51,985 bases of DNA from Streptomyces adustus (GTDB taxonomy: Bacteria > Actinomycetota > Actinomycetes > Streptomycetales > Streptomycetaceae), in the NCBI RefSeq assembly GCF_009377175.1, contig NZ_VJZD01000038.1, positions 1-51,985 on the forward strand, written 5' to 3'. The stretch's first letter is position 1. Every line of letters starts with the position of its first letter. This document shows positions 27,329-36,993 of the stretch, one piece after another. Below the pieces are notes generated by a model. It ran no database searches. It was not told where the DNA came from and was given only the letters and a program-made list of their open reading frames with translations. The position numbers and the translations under genes were made by a program.

Positions 27329-30300
27329 GTGGCGACCTTGAGTTCCGACTCGGGGGCACGCACGGCCTTCGCGGAACGCCTCGCGCTGCTGTACCGGGAG
27401 GCCGGCAACCCGCCGCTGCGGAGCGTGTCCGACGCGGTCGTGCGGTTGCAGAGGTTCGACGAACGCGGCCGGCCCGTACGGGTGTCCGTGCAGCGGATCA
27501 GCGACTGGCGACGGGCCCGGAACGTACCGGCCCAGTTCACCGCCCTCGCCGCGGTGCTGCACATCCTGATCCCCGAGGCACGGCGCGCCCGGCCCACGCC
27601 GGTGTCCGCGGGCCTCTACGACCTGGTCCAGTGGCAGCGGCTGTGGGAGCGGGCGGTGGCCGACCCGGTCGGCGACCCACCGGCCGCGGCGGCCGAGCCG
27701 GGACAGCCGCCGACCGACGCCTCGGCCGTCCCCGCGGGGGTGTGCCCGTACCGCGGGCTCGCGCCCTACCGCCCCCAGGACACCCGGTGGTTCTTCGGCC
27801 GGGAACGCAGCACCGACTCCCTGGTCGCCCAACTCCGCGCGGCGGAGCGCTCGGGCGGTCTGGTCATGCTCGTGGGCGCCTCGGGAGCGGGCAAGTCCTC
27901 GCTGCTCAACGCCGGTCTGGTGCCCGCGCTGCGGGACCGCGCGCCCGGCGGCGCCGAGAGCGCCACGGACGGCCGGGCCCGGGAGGTGCTCCAGCTGGTG
28001 CCGGGCGCGGATCCGCTCGCGGAACTCATCCGGCGGATACCCGGGCTGCGCGAGATCGTCGCCGACGCCCGGAACGCGGCCACCCCCGAGCCCGGAGCAC
28101 GGAACGCGGCCACCCCCGAGCCCGGCGCACGGAACGCGGCCACCCCCGAGCCCGGAACGCGGGACGCCGCCGCCCACGAGTCCGGCGCGCAGCGGTTCGC
28201 GGCCGCCGCGCGGGAGGCCGACACCCCGCGCTTCGCCCGTGCCGTACGGGAGGCCGTCACCGCGTGGGCGCACCGCGGGTCGGCCCCGGCCGCCCGCCCG
28301 GTCGTCATCGTGGACCAGTTCGAGGAAACCTTCACCCTCTGCTCCGACGAGACGGACCGGCGTATCTTCGTCCGGCTCCTGCACGCCGCGTGCACGCCCG
28401 CCGACCCCACCACGCCGGCCGGCCCCGGCGCACCGGACGGCGGCCCGGACGCCTCGCCCCCCGTGCTCGTGGTCCTCGGTATCCGCGCCGACTTCTACGA
28501 GCAGTGCCTCGGCTACCCCGAGCTGTCCGACGCGCTCCAGCACCGGCACATGGTGCTGGGTCCGCTGACCACCACGGAGCTGCGCGAGGCGGTGACCGGA
28601 CCGGCCAGGGCGGTGGGGCTGGAACTGGAGCCGGGGCTCGCGGAACTGATCGTGCGGGAGGTGAGCGCCGACGGCCCCCGCGGGGCGCACGACGCGGGGG
28701 TGCTGCCGCTGCTGTCCCACGCGCTGCTCGCCACCTGGCAGCGGCGCAAGGCGGGCCGGCTGACGCTGGCCGGCTACCGCGCGGCGGGCGGGATCCAGGG
28801 GGCGGTGGCGGCCACCGCCGAGCAGGCCTGGTCCGATCTCGACCCGGCGGCCCGCACGGCCGCGCGACTGCTGCTGCTCAGGCTGGTCCGCCTCGGCGAG
28901 GACACCCAGGCGACCCGCAGACGTGGCACGCGGCGCCAGCTGGCGGAGGAGTCGACGGACCCCGGCAAGACGGAGGAGTCGCTGGAGGCGCTGGTGCGCG
29001 CCCGGCTGGTGACGCTCGACTCGGAGACCGTGGAGATCACCCACGAGGCGCTGCTGCACGCCTGGCCGCGGCTGCGCGACTGGATCGACGAGGACCGCAA
29101 CGACCACCTGGTGCGCCAGCAGCTGGAGGAGGACGGCCGGTCCTGGGAGGGATCGGCCCGCGACCACTCCCTGCTCTACCGCGGCTCCCGGCTGGACCAG
29201 GCCCGCACCTGGGCGAAGACCGCCGGGGACACCTTCCTGACCCGCAGCGCGGTGGAGTTCCTGGCCGCCTCGGTACGGCTGCGCAGGCGCACCGTGTGGA
29301 TCGGCCGGAGCGCGGTGTCGGCACTGATCGTGCTGGCTCTGCTGGCCGTCGGTTCGGCGGTGGTGGCCTGGCAGCAGCGCAACGACGCGGTGTTCGAGCA
29401 GGTGGTCGCCGAGGCCGACCGCGTCCAGTACACGGATCCGTCGCTGTCGGCCCAGCTCGACCTGGTGGCCCACCAGCTGCGGCCGGACGACGAGGGCGCG
29501 AACAACCGGCTGGTCTCGATCGTGAACGCGCCGCTGGCCACTCCGCTGCTCGGCCACACCGGCGCCGTCTATCTCACCTCGTTCAGCCCGGACGGGCGGC
29601 TGCTGGCCACCGCCAGCTACGACCGGACCGTACGGCTGTGGGACGTGTCGGACCCGACCCGCCCGAAGCCGCTCGGCAAGCCCCTGACCGGGCCCACGAG
29701 TTGGGTGAGCAGCGCGGTCTTCAGCCCGGACGGCCGCACCCTCGCCGCGGCCGGCGACGACGGCATGATCCGGTTGTGGGACCTGGCCGACCCCGCCCGG
29801 CCCAGGCCGCTCGGCGAGCCGGTACCCGGTCACGGCGGGACGATCTATCTGCTCGCGTTCGCTCCCGACGGCCGCACCCTGGCCGCCGCCTGCGAGGACC
29901 GCACCGTACGGCTGTGGAACACGGCCGATCCGGGCCGCCCGCGGGCGATCGGCGCGCTGCGGGGGGCGACGGCCGCGGTGCGCTCCGTGGCGTTCAGCCC
30001 CGACGGGCGCACGCTGGCGGCCGGGGGCGACGACGACACGGTCCGGCTGTGGAACACGGCCGACCCGCGGCGGCCCGTGCCCGTCGGCGCGGCCCTGACC
30101 GGCCACACCGGCACGGTGCACTCGCTGGCCTTCAGCCCCGACGGGCGCACGCTCGCCGACGGCAGCGCGGACGACACCGTACGGCTGTGGAACGTGACCG
30201 ACCCAGCCGCCGCCGTCCCGCTCGGCGCGCCGCTGGCCGGCCACACCGGACCCGTCTGGTCGGTGGCCTTCAGCCCGGACGGGACCATGCTCGCCGCGGC

Positions 30301-31519
30301 CAGCGCGGACAGCACGGCGAGTCTGTGGAACGTCAGCGACCCGGCCTACCCCTCGCAGGTCGGCGAGCCCCTGGCGGGCAGCAGCGGCGAGATGTACGCG
30401 CTGGGCTTCAGTCCGGACGGCCGCACCCTCGCCACCGGCAGCGGCGACAGCAAGGTCCGGCTGTGGTCGATACCGACGTCCGACATGATCGGCCGGATCG
30501 GGGCGTTCCGGCCGGACGGCCGGGTGCTCGCCACGGCCGCGCGCGACCAGCGGGTCCGGCTGTGGAGCGTGGGCACGCCCGGTCGGCCGGTGCTGCTGGG
30601 CAAGCCGTTCACGCCCGCGGAGAGCGACGTGCGCTCCCTGGTGTTCTCCCCCGACGGCCGCACGCTGGCGGTGCTGACCGGAAGTCGGGCGGTGCAGCTG
30701 TGGAACGTCGCCGACCCGGCCCGGCCGGTGCCCTACGCGCCGCCGGTGGCGCTGCGGACGCGGTACGCGGGCCCCGACGCGCTGGCGTTCAGCCCCGACG
30801 GGCACACCCTCGCGACCGCCTACGACGACCGCACCGTCCGGTTGTGGGACGCCACCGATCCGGCCCGGCTGCGGCCGCTGGGCACCCCGCTGACCGGCCA
30901 CCGCGGGTACGTGTACACCCTCGCGTTCAGCCCGGACGGGCGGACGCTGGCCAGCGGCGGGGCGGACGACACCGTACGGCTGTGGGACGTGACCGACCCG
31001 GCCGCCGCCGTCCCGCTCGGCGCGCCGCTCGCGGGGCATCTCGGCCCGGTCAACACACTCGCCTTCAGCCCGGACGGGCAGACGCTGGCCAGTGGCAGCG
31101 ACGACGACACCGTGCGGCTGTGGGACATCACCGACCCCGGCCGGGCCAGACGGCTGGGTTCCCCGCTCACCGGTCACACCGAGGCGGTCGTGTCGCTGAC
31201 GTTCAGCGCGGACGGCCGCACCCTGGCGAGCGGCGGCAACGACAACACCGTACGGCTCTGGAACATCGCCGACCCGTCCGACGCCACGCCCATCGGGCAG
31301 TCGCTGAGCCCCAACGCCAAGACGGGCAACTTCCTGTCGTTCGGTCCGGGCAGCCGGCTGCTCGGGGTGTCCAGCGGCGCCGACACCGTACGGCTGTGGA
31401 ATCTGGACGCCGACGCGGCCATCCGGCACATCTGCTCGACCACGCGGGGGGTCCTGACCCCGGAGAAATGGCACGAATACCTGCCCCGGCTCTCCTACGA
31501 CCCCCCGTGCGCCCCCTGA
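27329..31519 (+). CDS. HTH-STAND NTPase-transmembrane-WD40 signalling protein
   Basis: The 1396-residue multidomain protein starts with an HTH-like region (about 12-82; VSVQRISDWRRARNVPAQF). A STAND-type (nSTAND1) NTPase follows: the entry motif CPYRGLAPYRPQDTRWFFGRE at about 139-159, Walker A GASGAGKS at 183-190, and Walker B VVIVDQFEE at about 326. A TM segment lies at about 661-680 (ALIVLALLAVGSAVVAW), then 14 WD40-type blades with FSPDGRTLA and TVRLWN, enough for two seven-bladed propellers. The tail carries ICSTTRGVLTPEKWHEYLP, common in actinobacterial members. Such proteins are thought to oligomerise on sensing a ligand, and related ones act in conflict systems. The ligand and output are unknown. 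It is divergent from the acidic unknown gene. Confidence 0.9.
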   Translation: MATLSSDSGARTAFAERLALLYREAGNPPLRSVSDAVVRLQRFDERGRPVRVSVQRISDWRRARNVPAQFTALAAVLHILIPEARRARPTPVSAGLYDLVQWQRLWERAVADPVGDPPAAAAEPGQPPTDASAVPAGVCPYRGLAPYRPQDTRWFFGRERSTDSLVAQLRAAERSGGLVMLVGASGAGKSSLLNAGLVPALRDRAPGGAESATDGRAREVLQLVPGADPLAELIRRIPGLREIVADARNAATPEPGARNAATPEPGARNAATPEPGTRDAAAHESGAQRFAAAAREADTPRFARAVREAVTAWAHRGSAPAARPVVIVDQFEETFTLCSDETDRRIFVRLLHAACTPADPTTPAGPGAPDGGPDASPPVLVVLGIRADFYEQCLGYPELSDALQHRHMVLGPLTTTELREAVTGPARAVGLELEPGLAELIVREVSADGPRGAHDAGVLPLLSHALLATWQRRKAGRLTLAGYRAAGGIQGAVAATAEQAWSDLDPAARTAARLLLLRLVRLGEDTQATRRRGTRRQLAEESTDPGKTEESLEALVRARLVTLDSETVEITHEALLHAWPRLRDWIDEDRNDHLVRQQLEEDGRSWEGSARDHSLLYRGSRLDQARTWAKTAGDTFLTRSAVEFLAASVRLRRRTVWIGRSAVSALIVLALLAVGSAVVAWQQRNDAVFEQVVAEADRVQYTDPSLSAQLDLVAHQLRPDDEGANNRLVSIVNAPLATPLLGHTGAVYLTSFSPDGRLLATASYDRTVRLWDVSDPTRPKPLGKPLTGPTSWVSSAVFSPDGRTLAAAGDDGMIRLWDLADPARPRPLGEPVPGHGGTIYLLAFAPDGRTLAAACEDRTVRLWNTADPGRPRAIGALRGATAAVRSVAFSPDGRTLAAGGDDDTVRLWNTADPRRPVPVGAALTGHTGTVHSLAFSPDGRTLADGSADDTVRLWNVTDPAAAVPLGAPLAGHTGPVWSVAFSPDGTMLAAASADSTASLWNVSDPAYPSQVGEPLAGSSGEMYALGFSPDGRTLATGSGDSKVRLWSIPTSDMIGRIGAFRPDGRVLATAARDQRVRLWSVGTPGRPVLLGKPFTPAESDVRSLVFSPDGRTLAVLTGSRAVQLWNVADPARPVPYAPPVALRTRYAGPDALAFSPDGHTLATAYDDRTVRLWDATDPARLRPLGTPLTGHRGYVYTLAFSPDGRTLASGGADDTVRLWDVTDPAAAVPLGAPLAGHLGPVNTLAFSPDGQTLASGSDDDTVRLWDITDPGRARRLGSPLTGHTEAVVSLTFSADGRTLASGGNDNTVRLWNIADPSDATPIGQSLSPNAKTGNFLSFGPGSRLLGVSSGADTVRLWNLDADAAIRHICSTTRGVLTPEKWHEYLPRLSYDPPCAP
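28067..28186 (+). repeat. Four tandem 30-bp in-frame repeats
   Basis: A 30-bp unit coding ARNAATPEPG occurs three times almost identically (28067-28096, 28097-28126, 28127-28156), and a fourth decayed copy (TRDAAAHESG) follows. It is an in-frame insertion in the STAND domain between the Walker A and Walker B motifs, so copy number can vary without frameshift. Confidence 0.9.
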
Positions 31520-31604
31520 CATCTCGGTGATCCCGATCACAGCACCTGAGGGGACGAGCCGTCGCCCTCCGCCGAAGGAGCAGCCTTGTTAGGCTTGGTC
31601 GTAG

Positions 31605-31642
31605 CCCGATCGCTGGTGCATCCCCCGTCGCCAGCGGTCGGG
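31605..31642. terminator. Hairpin between STAND and glycosyltransferase genes
   Basis: CCCGATCGCTGG (31605-31616) pairs with CCAGCGGTCGGG (31631-31642) with one G-T pair over a 14-base loop. No T run follows. It may end the STAND transcript or structure the leader of the glycosyltransferase gene. Confidence 0.45.
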
Positions 31643-31704
31643 CGCTTGCGTGCCGGTGGCCCCGGCCCGCGCCTGCCCCGCTCGTCCGAACCCCTGGAGA
31701 GGTG

Positions 31705-32475
31705 GTGAGTGCCGCGGTGAACGGGCGCGTCGTCATCGTCACCGCCGTCCACCCGCCCTCGGCCCGGTTCCTGCCGGAGGCGTACCGCTCGCTGTGCGAG
31801 CAGCGGCTGCCGCGGGGCTGGGACTGGCAGTGGGTGATCCAGGAGGACGGCCGCACCGACGCGGTCCGCCGTCACGTCCCCGACGACCGGCGGATCTCCT
31901 TCGGGCAGGGCCGCCCCGGTGGCCCCGGCGTCGCCCGCACGATCGCCCTGGCCCGCGCGGACGGCCCGTACGTGAAGGTCCTGGACGCCGACGACCGGCT
32001 CGCCGAGGGGGCGCTCGCCCGCGACCTGGCGGTCCTCGAAGCCGATCCCGGTATCGGCTGGACGACGTCCCGGGCCCTGGACGTGCTGCCCGACGGCTCG
32101 ACGGCCGGTTTCCCCGGCGACCCCGACGACGGGCCCGTCGAGCGGGGCGCCGTGCTCGACTTCTGGAAGGCGAACGACTTCCGTGCCCCGGTCCATCCGG
32201 CGACGCTCTGCGTGCGCCGGGAACTGCTGCTCGCCCTCGGCGGCTGGATGGCGCTGCCCGCGTCCGAGGACACGGGTCTGCTGCTGGCGCTGAACTCCGT
32301 GAGCCGGGGCTGGTTCTCGGCGGAGGTGGGGCTGCTGTACCGCAAGTGGGAGGGGCAGGCGACCGGCCAGGCGGCCCACACCGACCCGGCCGAACGGGCC
32401 GCCCGGATGACGGTCGTGGAGCAGCGGGCGCGGGCGCTGGCCGGGCTGCGGTGGGGGTATCCGGCCGCGGACTGA
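31705..32475 (+). CDS. Family 2 glycosyltransferase
   Basis: The 256-residue protein has the GT-A fold start VVIVTAVHPPSARFLPEAYRSL, then WVIQEDGRTDAV. The metal-binding region VKVLDADDRLAEGALARDL contains the DxD-like DADD, and PASEDTGLLLAL is the catalytic acidic segment of GT2 enzymes. There is no membrane segment, so it is soluble or peripheral. Donor and acceptor sugars cannot be read. GGAGAGG at 31696-31702 supports GTG 31705, with GTG 31717 as an alternative. It converges on the FkbM methyltransferase gene, and both may modify a secreted polysaccharide or glycolipid. Confidence 0.83.
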   Translation: MSAAVNGRVVIVTAVHPPSARFLPEAYRSLCEQRLPRGWDWQWVIQEDGRTDAVRRHVPDDRRISFGQGRPGGPGVARTIALARADGPYVKVLDADDRLAEGALARDLAVLEADPGIGWTTSRALDVLPDGSTAGFPGDPDDGPVERGAVLDFWKANDFRAPVHPATLCVRRELLLALGGWMALPASEDTGLLLALNSVSRGWFSAEVGLLYRKWEGQATGQAAHTDPAERAARMTVVEQRARALAGLRWGYPAAD

Positions 32476-32492
32476 CGCCCGGCCGCGCCGCC

Positions 32493-32584
32493 GGGGCCTG
32501 TCCGGCGGATCACGTCGCGGGAAAGCAGCGGCGCCTTGTCGGATCCCGCGTCTGCGGCATGACTCCGTCGGACAGGGCCTAGGG
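32493..32584. repeat. Imperfect long inverted repeat (MITE-like) between convergent genes
   Basis: The left end reads GGGGCCTGTCCGGCGGATCA. The inverted right end begins AGGCCCTGTCCGACGGAGTC, so about 25-30 bp of each end match imperfectly around a roughly 40-bp centre. The right arm contains the TAG stop of the FkbM gene (32579-32581). Similar CTGTCCG elements recur between Streptomyces genes as I recall. A transcription-stopping or small mobile element is plausible. Confidence 0.45.
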
Positions 32585-33520
32585 AAGTATCTCCGCGTCC
32601 ACGCGGGAGAAGATCAGGTCGCTCTCGGCGTTGACCGGGCCGCGCAGGCGGACCGCGATGCCGGGGGTTCCGCCGAGCGCCGCGGGGTAGCTCTCGGCGG
32701 CGTAGTCGTTGGCCAGCCGGTAGACGTGGAAACCCGCGTCGGTCATCGTGCGCAACAGTTCCCCCGGGGAGTCGCCGAGCGCGGCCATCCGCTCGGGAGT
32801 CACCTCGACGCAGATCTCCGCGTCGGGCCGGAGCCGGTCCAGCAAGGGCGCCAGGCCGCGTACGACGCTCCCCTCGGCGCCCTCGACGTCTATCTTGACG
32901 ACCCGGGCGGCGGCGATCTCGGCGGGTTCGAGCAGTTCCGGCAGCGGCCGGGCCTCGATGTCGAAGGTGGACTCCGCCGGACCGTCGTACGGGACGATGC
33001 TGTTCGCCCCCGTGTTGGCGGAGCTGGCCAGGACGAAGGTCAGGGTCCGGCGGCCGTCCGAGACCGCCGCGTTGACCGCGCGGACGTTGCGGCAGCCGTT
33101 GAGCCGGCACTGCTGCGACAGCCTGCGGTGGAAGTCCGGGGAGGCCTCGATCGCCACCACCCGGCCGGTGTCACCGACGAGTTGTGAGGCCAGCACGCTG
33201 AACACCCCGACGTTGGCGCCGACGTCGACGAAGCAGTCGCCCGGCCCCAGCCGACGCCGCAGCCAGCTCGTCAGATGCGGCTCCCACACCCCGAAGAGAT
33301 ACAGGTAACGCTGGATCAGGTCCCGGGTGTCGACCGCGAACCGGGCTCCGGAGCGGGTCTCGACGACGCGTCGGCGCGGGTGCTCGCGCAGATAGGGGTT
33401 GAGGTGGCGCGCGGCGAGCCGTCCCTTGCCGAACGAGCCGGGGGCGTCCCGTACGTAGCGACGGCCGAGCGTGACCAGCAGCTCCGCGACCGGACCGCTC
33501 ATCGGGGCGAAGGCCGTCAT
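32579..33520 (-). CDS. FkbM family methyltransferase
   Basis: The 313-residue SAM-dependent methyltransferase shows CFVDVGANVGVFSVLASQL (motif I), GRVVAIEASPDFHRRL (motif II) and VVKIDVEGAEGSVVRGL, the FkbM signature. Family members O-methylate sugars, polyketides or related products. The substrate here is unknown, but a glycosyltransferase lies next to it, convergent. ATG 33520 has GGGAG five bases upstream; GTG 33526 overlaps that site. The stop codon lies inside the neighbouring inverted repeat. Confidence 0.88.
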   Translation of the reverse strand: MTAFAPMSGPVAELLVTLGRRYVRDAPGSFGKGRLAARHLNPYLREHPRRRVVETRSGARFAVDTRDLIQRYLYLFGVWEPHLTSWLRRRLGPGDCFVDVGANVGVFSVLASQLVGDTGRVVAIEASPDFHRRLSQQCRLNGCRNVRAVNAAVSDGRRTLTFVLASSANTGANSIVPYDGPAESTFDIEARPLPELLEPAEIAAARVVKIDVEGAEGSVVRGLAPLLDRLRPDAEICVEVTPERMAALGDSPGELLRTMTDAGFHVYRLANDYAAESYPAALGGTPGIAVRLRGPVNAESDLIFSRVDAEILP

Positions 33521-33616
33521 CCACACTCCCGTCGGATCGATCGGAACCCGGTGCTGCGGCCCGCGCGGCCGCCTGCCTGATGCCTGCCCGTGCGGGGACC
33601 CGGCGAACCGCCCGGC

Positions 33617-34840
33617 TCAGCTCCCGTCGCGGTCGAAGGGCAGGTCCAGCATCCGGATGGCGTTGCCGCGCAGCAGCTTGTACGTCACCTCGTCCGGCAG
33701 ACCCGCCACATGCTCCTGCGCCACCGCCTTGGTGTGCGGCCAGGTCGAGTCGACGTGCGGGTAGTCCGTCTCGAAGGTCGCGTTGTCCACGCCCACGGTC
33801 TCGATCGCCTCGATGCCGTGCCGGTCGCGGAAGAAGCAGCAGAAGATCTGCCGGTAGTAGTACGTCGAGGGCGGCTGCGGGATCAGGTCCTTGACCCCGC
33901 CCCAGGCGCGGTGCTCCTCCCACACGTCGTCGGCGCGCTCCAGGGCGTACGGGATCCACCCCATCTGCCCCTCGCTGTAGGCGAGCTTCAGCCGCGGGAA
34001 CCTCACCAGCACCCCGGAGAAGAGGAAGTCCATCATCGACGCCATGGCGTTGTTGAAGCTCAGCGCGGCCTGCACGGCCGGGGGCGCGTCCGGGGAGGCG
34101 GCGGGCATCTGCGACGACGAGCCGATGTGCATGTTGACGACCGTGCCGGTCTCCTCGCAGGCGGCGAAGAACGGGTCCCAGTAGCCGGAGTGGATCGAGG
34201 GGAGCCCGAGATAGGTGGGGATCTCGCTGAAGGTCACCGCCCGCACCCCGCGGGCCGCGTTGCGCCGGATCTCCGCGACGGCCAGGTGCACGTCCCACAG
34301 CGGGATCAGGCACAGCGGGATCAGGCGCCCGCCGCTGTCCCCGCACCACTCGTCGACCATCCAGTCGTTGTAGGCGCGCACACAGGCGAGTCCGACCTCC
34401 TTGTCCCGGGCCTCCGCGAAGGTCTGGCCGCAGAAGCGCGGGAAGGTCGGGAAGCACAGGGAGGCCTCGACGTGGTTGAGGTCCATGTCCGCCAGCCGGG
34501 CCTTCGGGTCCCAGCAGCCGCGGCGCATCTGCTCGCGGGTGATGCCGTCGAGGGTCATCTCGTCGCGGGAGAAGCCGACGGCCGCGATGATGCGCTTGTA
34601 CGGGAAGATCTCGCCCTCGTACTCCCACCAGTCGGTCTGCTGGCCGTCCGGGTCGGTGGTGAAGCGGTACTTCCCGCCGACGTACGCCAGGTCGCCGATC
34701 CCGGCGGTGAAGGGCTTCGGCCCCTTGTCCCGGTACTTGCTCGGCAGCCAGGTCTCGAACAGGTGCGCCGGCTCGATCACGTGGTCGTCCACGCTGATGA
34801 CCCTGGGCAGTTCCGCGGTGCCGCCGTCCTTGCCGACCAT
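33617..34840 (-). CDS. Amidohydrolase-2 family metal hydrolase
   Basis: The 407-residue TIM-barrel protein is of the amidohydrolase_2 / ACMSD-like family. The N-terminal metal site reads ISVDDHVIEP rather than HxH, as in the large actinobacterial subgroup with DDHVxEP. Later elements are VNMHIGSSS and NATFETDYPHVDSTWPHT, with metal-binding His and Asp. Members act as decarboxylases or hydrolases on cyclic acids in degradation pathways. The substrate is unknown. ATG 34840 with GAGGGG upstream is preferred to TTG 34846. A palindromic operator lies 34 bp upstream. Confidence 0.87.
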   Translation of the reverse strand: MVGKDGGTAELPRVISVDDHVIEPAHLFETWLPSKYRDKGPKPFTAGIGDLAYVGGKYRFTTDPDGQQTDWWEYEGEIFPYKRIIAAVGFSRDEMTLDGITREQMRRGCWDPKARLADMDLNHVEASLCFPTFPRFCGQTFAEARDKEVGLACVRAYNDWMVDEWCGDSGGRLIPLCLIPLWDVHLAVAEIRRNAARGVRAVTFSEIPTYLGLPSIHSGYWDPFFAACEETGTVVNMHIGSSSQMPAASPDAPPAVQAALSFNNAMASMMDFLFSGVLVRFPRLKLAYSEGQMGWIPYALERADDVWEEHRAWGGVKDLIPQPPSTYYYRQIFCCFFRDRHGIEAIETVGVDNATFETDYPHVDSTWPHTKAVAQEHVAGLPDEVTYKLLRGNAIRMLDLPFDRDGS

Positions 34841-34873
34841 GACCAACCCCTCACTGCCGACCCACCATCGAAT

Positions 34874-34888
34874 CTGACGGTCCGTCAG
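34874..34888. promoter_or_regulatory. TetR-type operator candidate
   Basis: CTGACGG-T-CCGTCAG is a perfect 7-bp-arm palindrome 34 bp upstream of the amidohydrolase start. Palindromes of the TGACGG-CCGTCA form are typical TetR-family operators in catabolic genes of actinobacteria. No TetR gene lies in this window, so the regulator would act from elsewhere. Confidence 0.6.
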
Positions 34889-34963
34889 TTCAAGTTAGGT
34901 GGTGCTCACCTCGACCGCAAGGGGCAGCCGGACGGTTCCCTCCCCCGGCTCCCGCGGACCCCG

Positions 34964-35799
<836 letters not shown>

Positions 35800-35803
<4 letters not shown>

Positions 35804-36855
35804 AGGAGCACCGTCCCGGTCAGGACCGCCACGGTGATCGCGAGGACGAACGTGGCGGGAGCGAAGCGCAGGGCGAAGGCCCGGCCGAAGGTGCCGGCCT
35901 GCATGGCGAACAGCTTCAGGTCGATCATCGGGCCGACGACCAGGAACGCGAGCCGGGCGGTCAGCGAGAACTGGGAGAGCGACGAGGCCACGAACGCGTC
36001 CGCCTCCGAGCAGATCGACAGCAGCACGGCGAGCACCGACAGCGCGAGGACGGCGAGCACCGGGTTGTCGGCCGCGGTCCGCAGCCAGCTCGCGGGCGCC
36101 ACCGCCTTCAGGGTCGCCGCCGCCATCGCGCCCAGCACCAGGAAGCCGCCCGCGTGCATCACGTCGTGCCGGACCGAGCCCCAGAACGCGGCGCCCCTGC
36201 TCTCGCCGTCGTGCGGCGCGTGCGCGGGCAGCCGCAGCCAGTCGGTACGGCCCAGGCGCTGCCACAGCCAGCCCATCACACACGCCACCACCAGGCTCGC
36301 GACGAAGCGGGCCAGCACCATCTCGGGGTCGCGGGGGAAGGCCACGGCGGTCGCGGTCAGCACGATCGGGTTGATGGCCGGGGCGGAGAGGAGGAAGGCC
36401 AGGGCCGCGGCGGGGGTGACGCCCCGGCGCACCAGCGCGCCCGCCACCGGCACCGACGCGCACTCGCAGCCCGGCAGCACCGCACCCGCCATCCCCGCGA
36501 CGGGCACCGCCAGCGCGGGGCGGCTCGGCAGGGCGCGAGCGAAGAAGGAGGGCGGCACGAAGACGGCGATGGCCGCCGACAGCAGGACTCCGAGGACCAG
36601 GAAGGGCAGGGCCTGGACGACCACCGCCACGAACACCGTGGTCCAGCTCTGCATCACCGGTGCGGACAGCGCCCGGCGCAGCGGGCCCTGGAACACCACC
36701 AGCACCAGCAGGAGCATCGTCAGGGCGAGGGTGGAGTCGAGCCGGCGGGCCTCCCGCTGCGGCTCGCGGGGGCCGGTGTCGGGGCCCGGGCCGGCCTCGG
36801 GATCGAGACCGGCACCGTCGTCGGCTCCCGGCGGGGCCGTGTCGGTGATCGCCAC
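35800..36855 (-). CDS. YraQ/DUF318-family permease
   Basis: The 351-residue protein has about eight TM segments with the family motifs AGAVLPGCECASVPVAGALVRRGV and ALAFLLSAPAINPIV, then LLSICSEADAFVASSL. The Cys-Glu-Cys and Cys-Ser-Glu sites lie in the membrane and are characteristic. With the downstream TIGR03943 protein it should form a two-component transporter. GTG 36855 is favoured by GGAGGT nine bases upstream. ATG 36918 would add 21 residues built from a repeated 9-bp AACCCGGAG unit with no ribosome site. Confidence 0.88.
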
Positions 36856-36993
36856 GGGTCGGGCACCTCCGCTTTCCGCGTTCTCCGGGTTCTCCGGGTT
36901 CTCCGTGTTTCCCCCCATTACTACGTGGCCGTGGGGGGCGGTGTTCAGGTCCCGTCTGGAACCATCCGTCCCGGTGGGGCAGTCTTCTCCCTC

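Noticed and set aside
27200..31540. Very long open frames on the minus strand and in another plus frame across the STAND-WD40 gene (over 1400 codons each)
   Set aside because: They are by-products of high GC content: Arg/Gly/Val-rich or repeated by the WD40 repeats, with no domain motif. The 1396-residue frame has all domain signatures.
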